A program made the position numbers and the translations under genes. Below, one piece after another: positions 46,225 through 46,393 of a DNA stretch of 46,393 bases. The stretch covers positions 1 to 46,393 of the forward strand of contig CAIYSR010000118.1 of assembly GCA_903928895.1 (NCBI GenBank), given 5' to 3'. The stretch's first letter is position 1. Each line of letters starts with the position of its first letter. The notes beneath the pieces were generated by a model, which worked only from the letters and a program-made list of their open reading frames with translations, had not been told where the DNA came from and searched no databases. The stretch comes from an uncultured Rhodospirillales bacterium. Its GTDB lineage: Bacteria > Pseudomonadota > Alphaproteobacteria > Acetobacterales > Acetobacteraceae.

Positions 46225-46393
46225 AGCACCCCGGAAACAGCTTGAATCTCTGGAATCACATGTGATTCCCTCTCTGTGGAACCGATTCGCAGGAGTGCAA
46301 CGATGTGGACGACCGAGAACCGTGGCCGCTATGACCGCACCAGGCGGCGCTATCCGAGCGATCTGACGGACGAGGAGTGGGGCTTAATCAAGC
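46225..46393 (+). mobile_element. Left end of an IS5-family insertion sequence (cut by window edge)
   Basis: The first ~78 bases form the element's leader. They contain the perfect 18-base palindrome at 46252-46269 (GGAATCACA/TGTGATTCC), and the start is probably near GAGCACCCC (46225). An AGGAG ribosome-binding site (46291-46295) precedes the transposase start at 46303. The exact end and target duplication cannot be defined from one side. Confidence 0.6.
46303..46393 (+). CDS. IS5-family transposase, N-terminal fragment
   Basis: Thirty codons are visible before the window ends. The sequence MWTTENRGRYDRTRRRYPSD followed by LTDEEWGLIK is the conserved N-terminus of IS5-type transposases of Alphaproteobacteria (LTDEEW is the hallmark of the DUF4096-like start). 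The catalytic DDE domain is off the window. It is in the same orientation as the secreted paralogues. Confidence 0.85.
   Translation, partial: MWTTENRGRYDRTRRRYPSDLTDEEWGLIK

Overview
This is a 46.4 kb window from a GC-rich alphaproteobacterial chromosome. The gene content and order fit a member of the Rhodospirillales, possibly Acetobacteraceae. That placement is inferred from the purC...purS-purQ-purL-bolA-grxD block, GTG/TTG starts, heavy G/C use at third codon positions and typical alphaproteobacterial families; no rRNA or tRNA gene is present to confirm it.

Layout. The left edge (1-570) holds the end of an insertion sequence transposase that appears to interrupt a secreted-protein gene. 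From 677 to 13937 almost everything is on the minus strand: a PuuE-type allantoinase/deacetylase with an EamA permease, a MOSC protein, a small lipoprotein, a DmdC/FadE5-like acyl-CoA dehydrogenase, a GNAT protein divergent from a TetR regulator, a second GNAT, a CoxE-like VWA protein with a MoxR ATPase, a DUF4031 protein after an amidase, CorA, and an RfbC-like epimerase with CDP-glucose 4,6-dehydratase. Then come mazG and a LysE-type exporter on the plus strand.

From 15862 to 27542 (minus strand) lies a C1/methylamine catabolism region. It comprises an SDR, the four subunits of heterotetrameric sarcosine oxidase (soxB, soxD, soxA, soxG), a dimethylglycine-dehydrogenase-like protein split by a frameshift at a run of nine G, and a CaiB-type CoA transferase. 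A DUF4239 membrane protein, an isochorismatase-fold hydrolase and an HpcH/HpaI aldolase lie upstream of them. On the plus strand (27701-32855) follow a small membrane protein, a PEP-mutase/isocitrate-lyase family enzyme and hydantoinase B and A subunits. Together, N-methylhydantoin hydrolysis and sarcosine oxidation would be a sensible route, but the linking amidase is not convincing here.

From 32972 to 38191 is the purine block purC-(lysE)-purS-purQ-purL followed by bolA and grxD. Next is a compact unit with a 14-base perfect complement to the 16S rRNA 3' tail, a 24-codon ORF and a strong terminator (38352-38510), which I regard as one of the two most interesting objects in the window. After it come an AI-2E family permease, a Bcr/CflA-type MFS exporter, a D-2-hydroxyacid dehydrogenase and a peptide/opine-type ABC substrate-binding protein.

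The right end (43.5-46.4 kb) is an accessory island bounded by an IS1380-type transposase remnant and the start of an IS5-type transposase. It contains two tandem, mutually homologous secreted proteins that I cannot assign to any known family; these are the other main candidate for something undescribed. An AT-rich hairpin repeat occurs in at least three intergenic sites (about 17066, 30739 and 38202).
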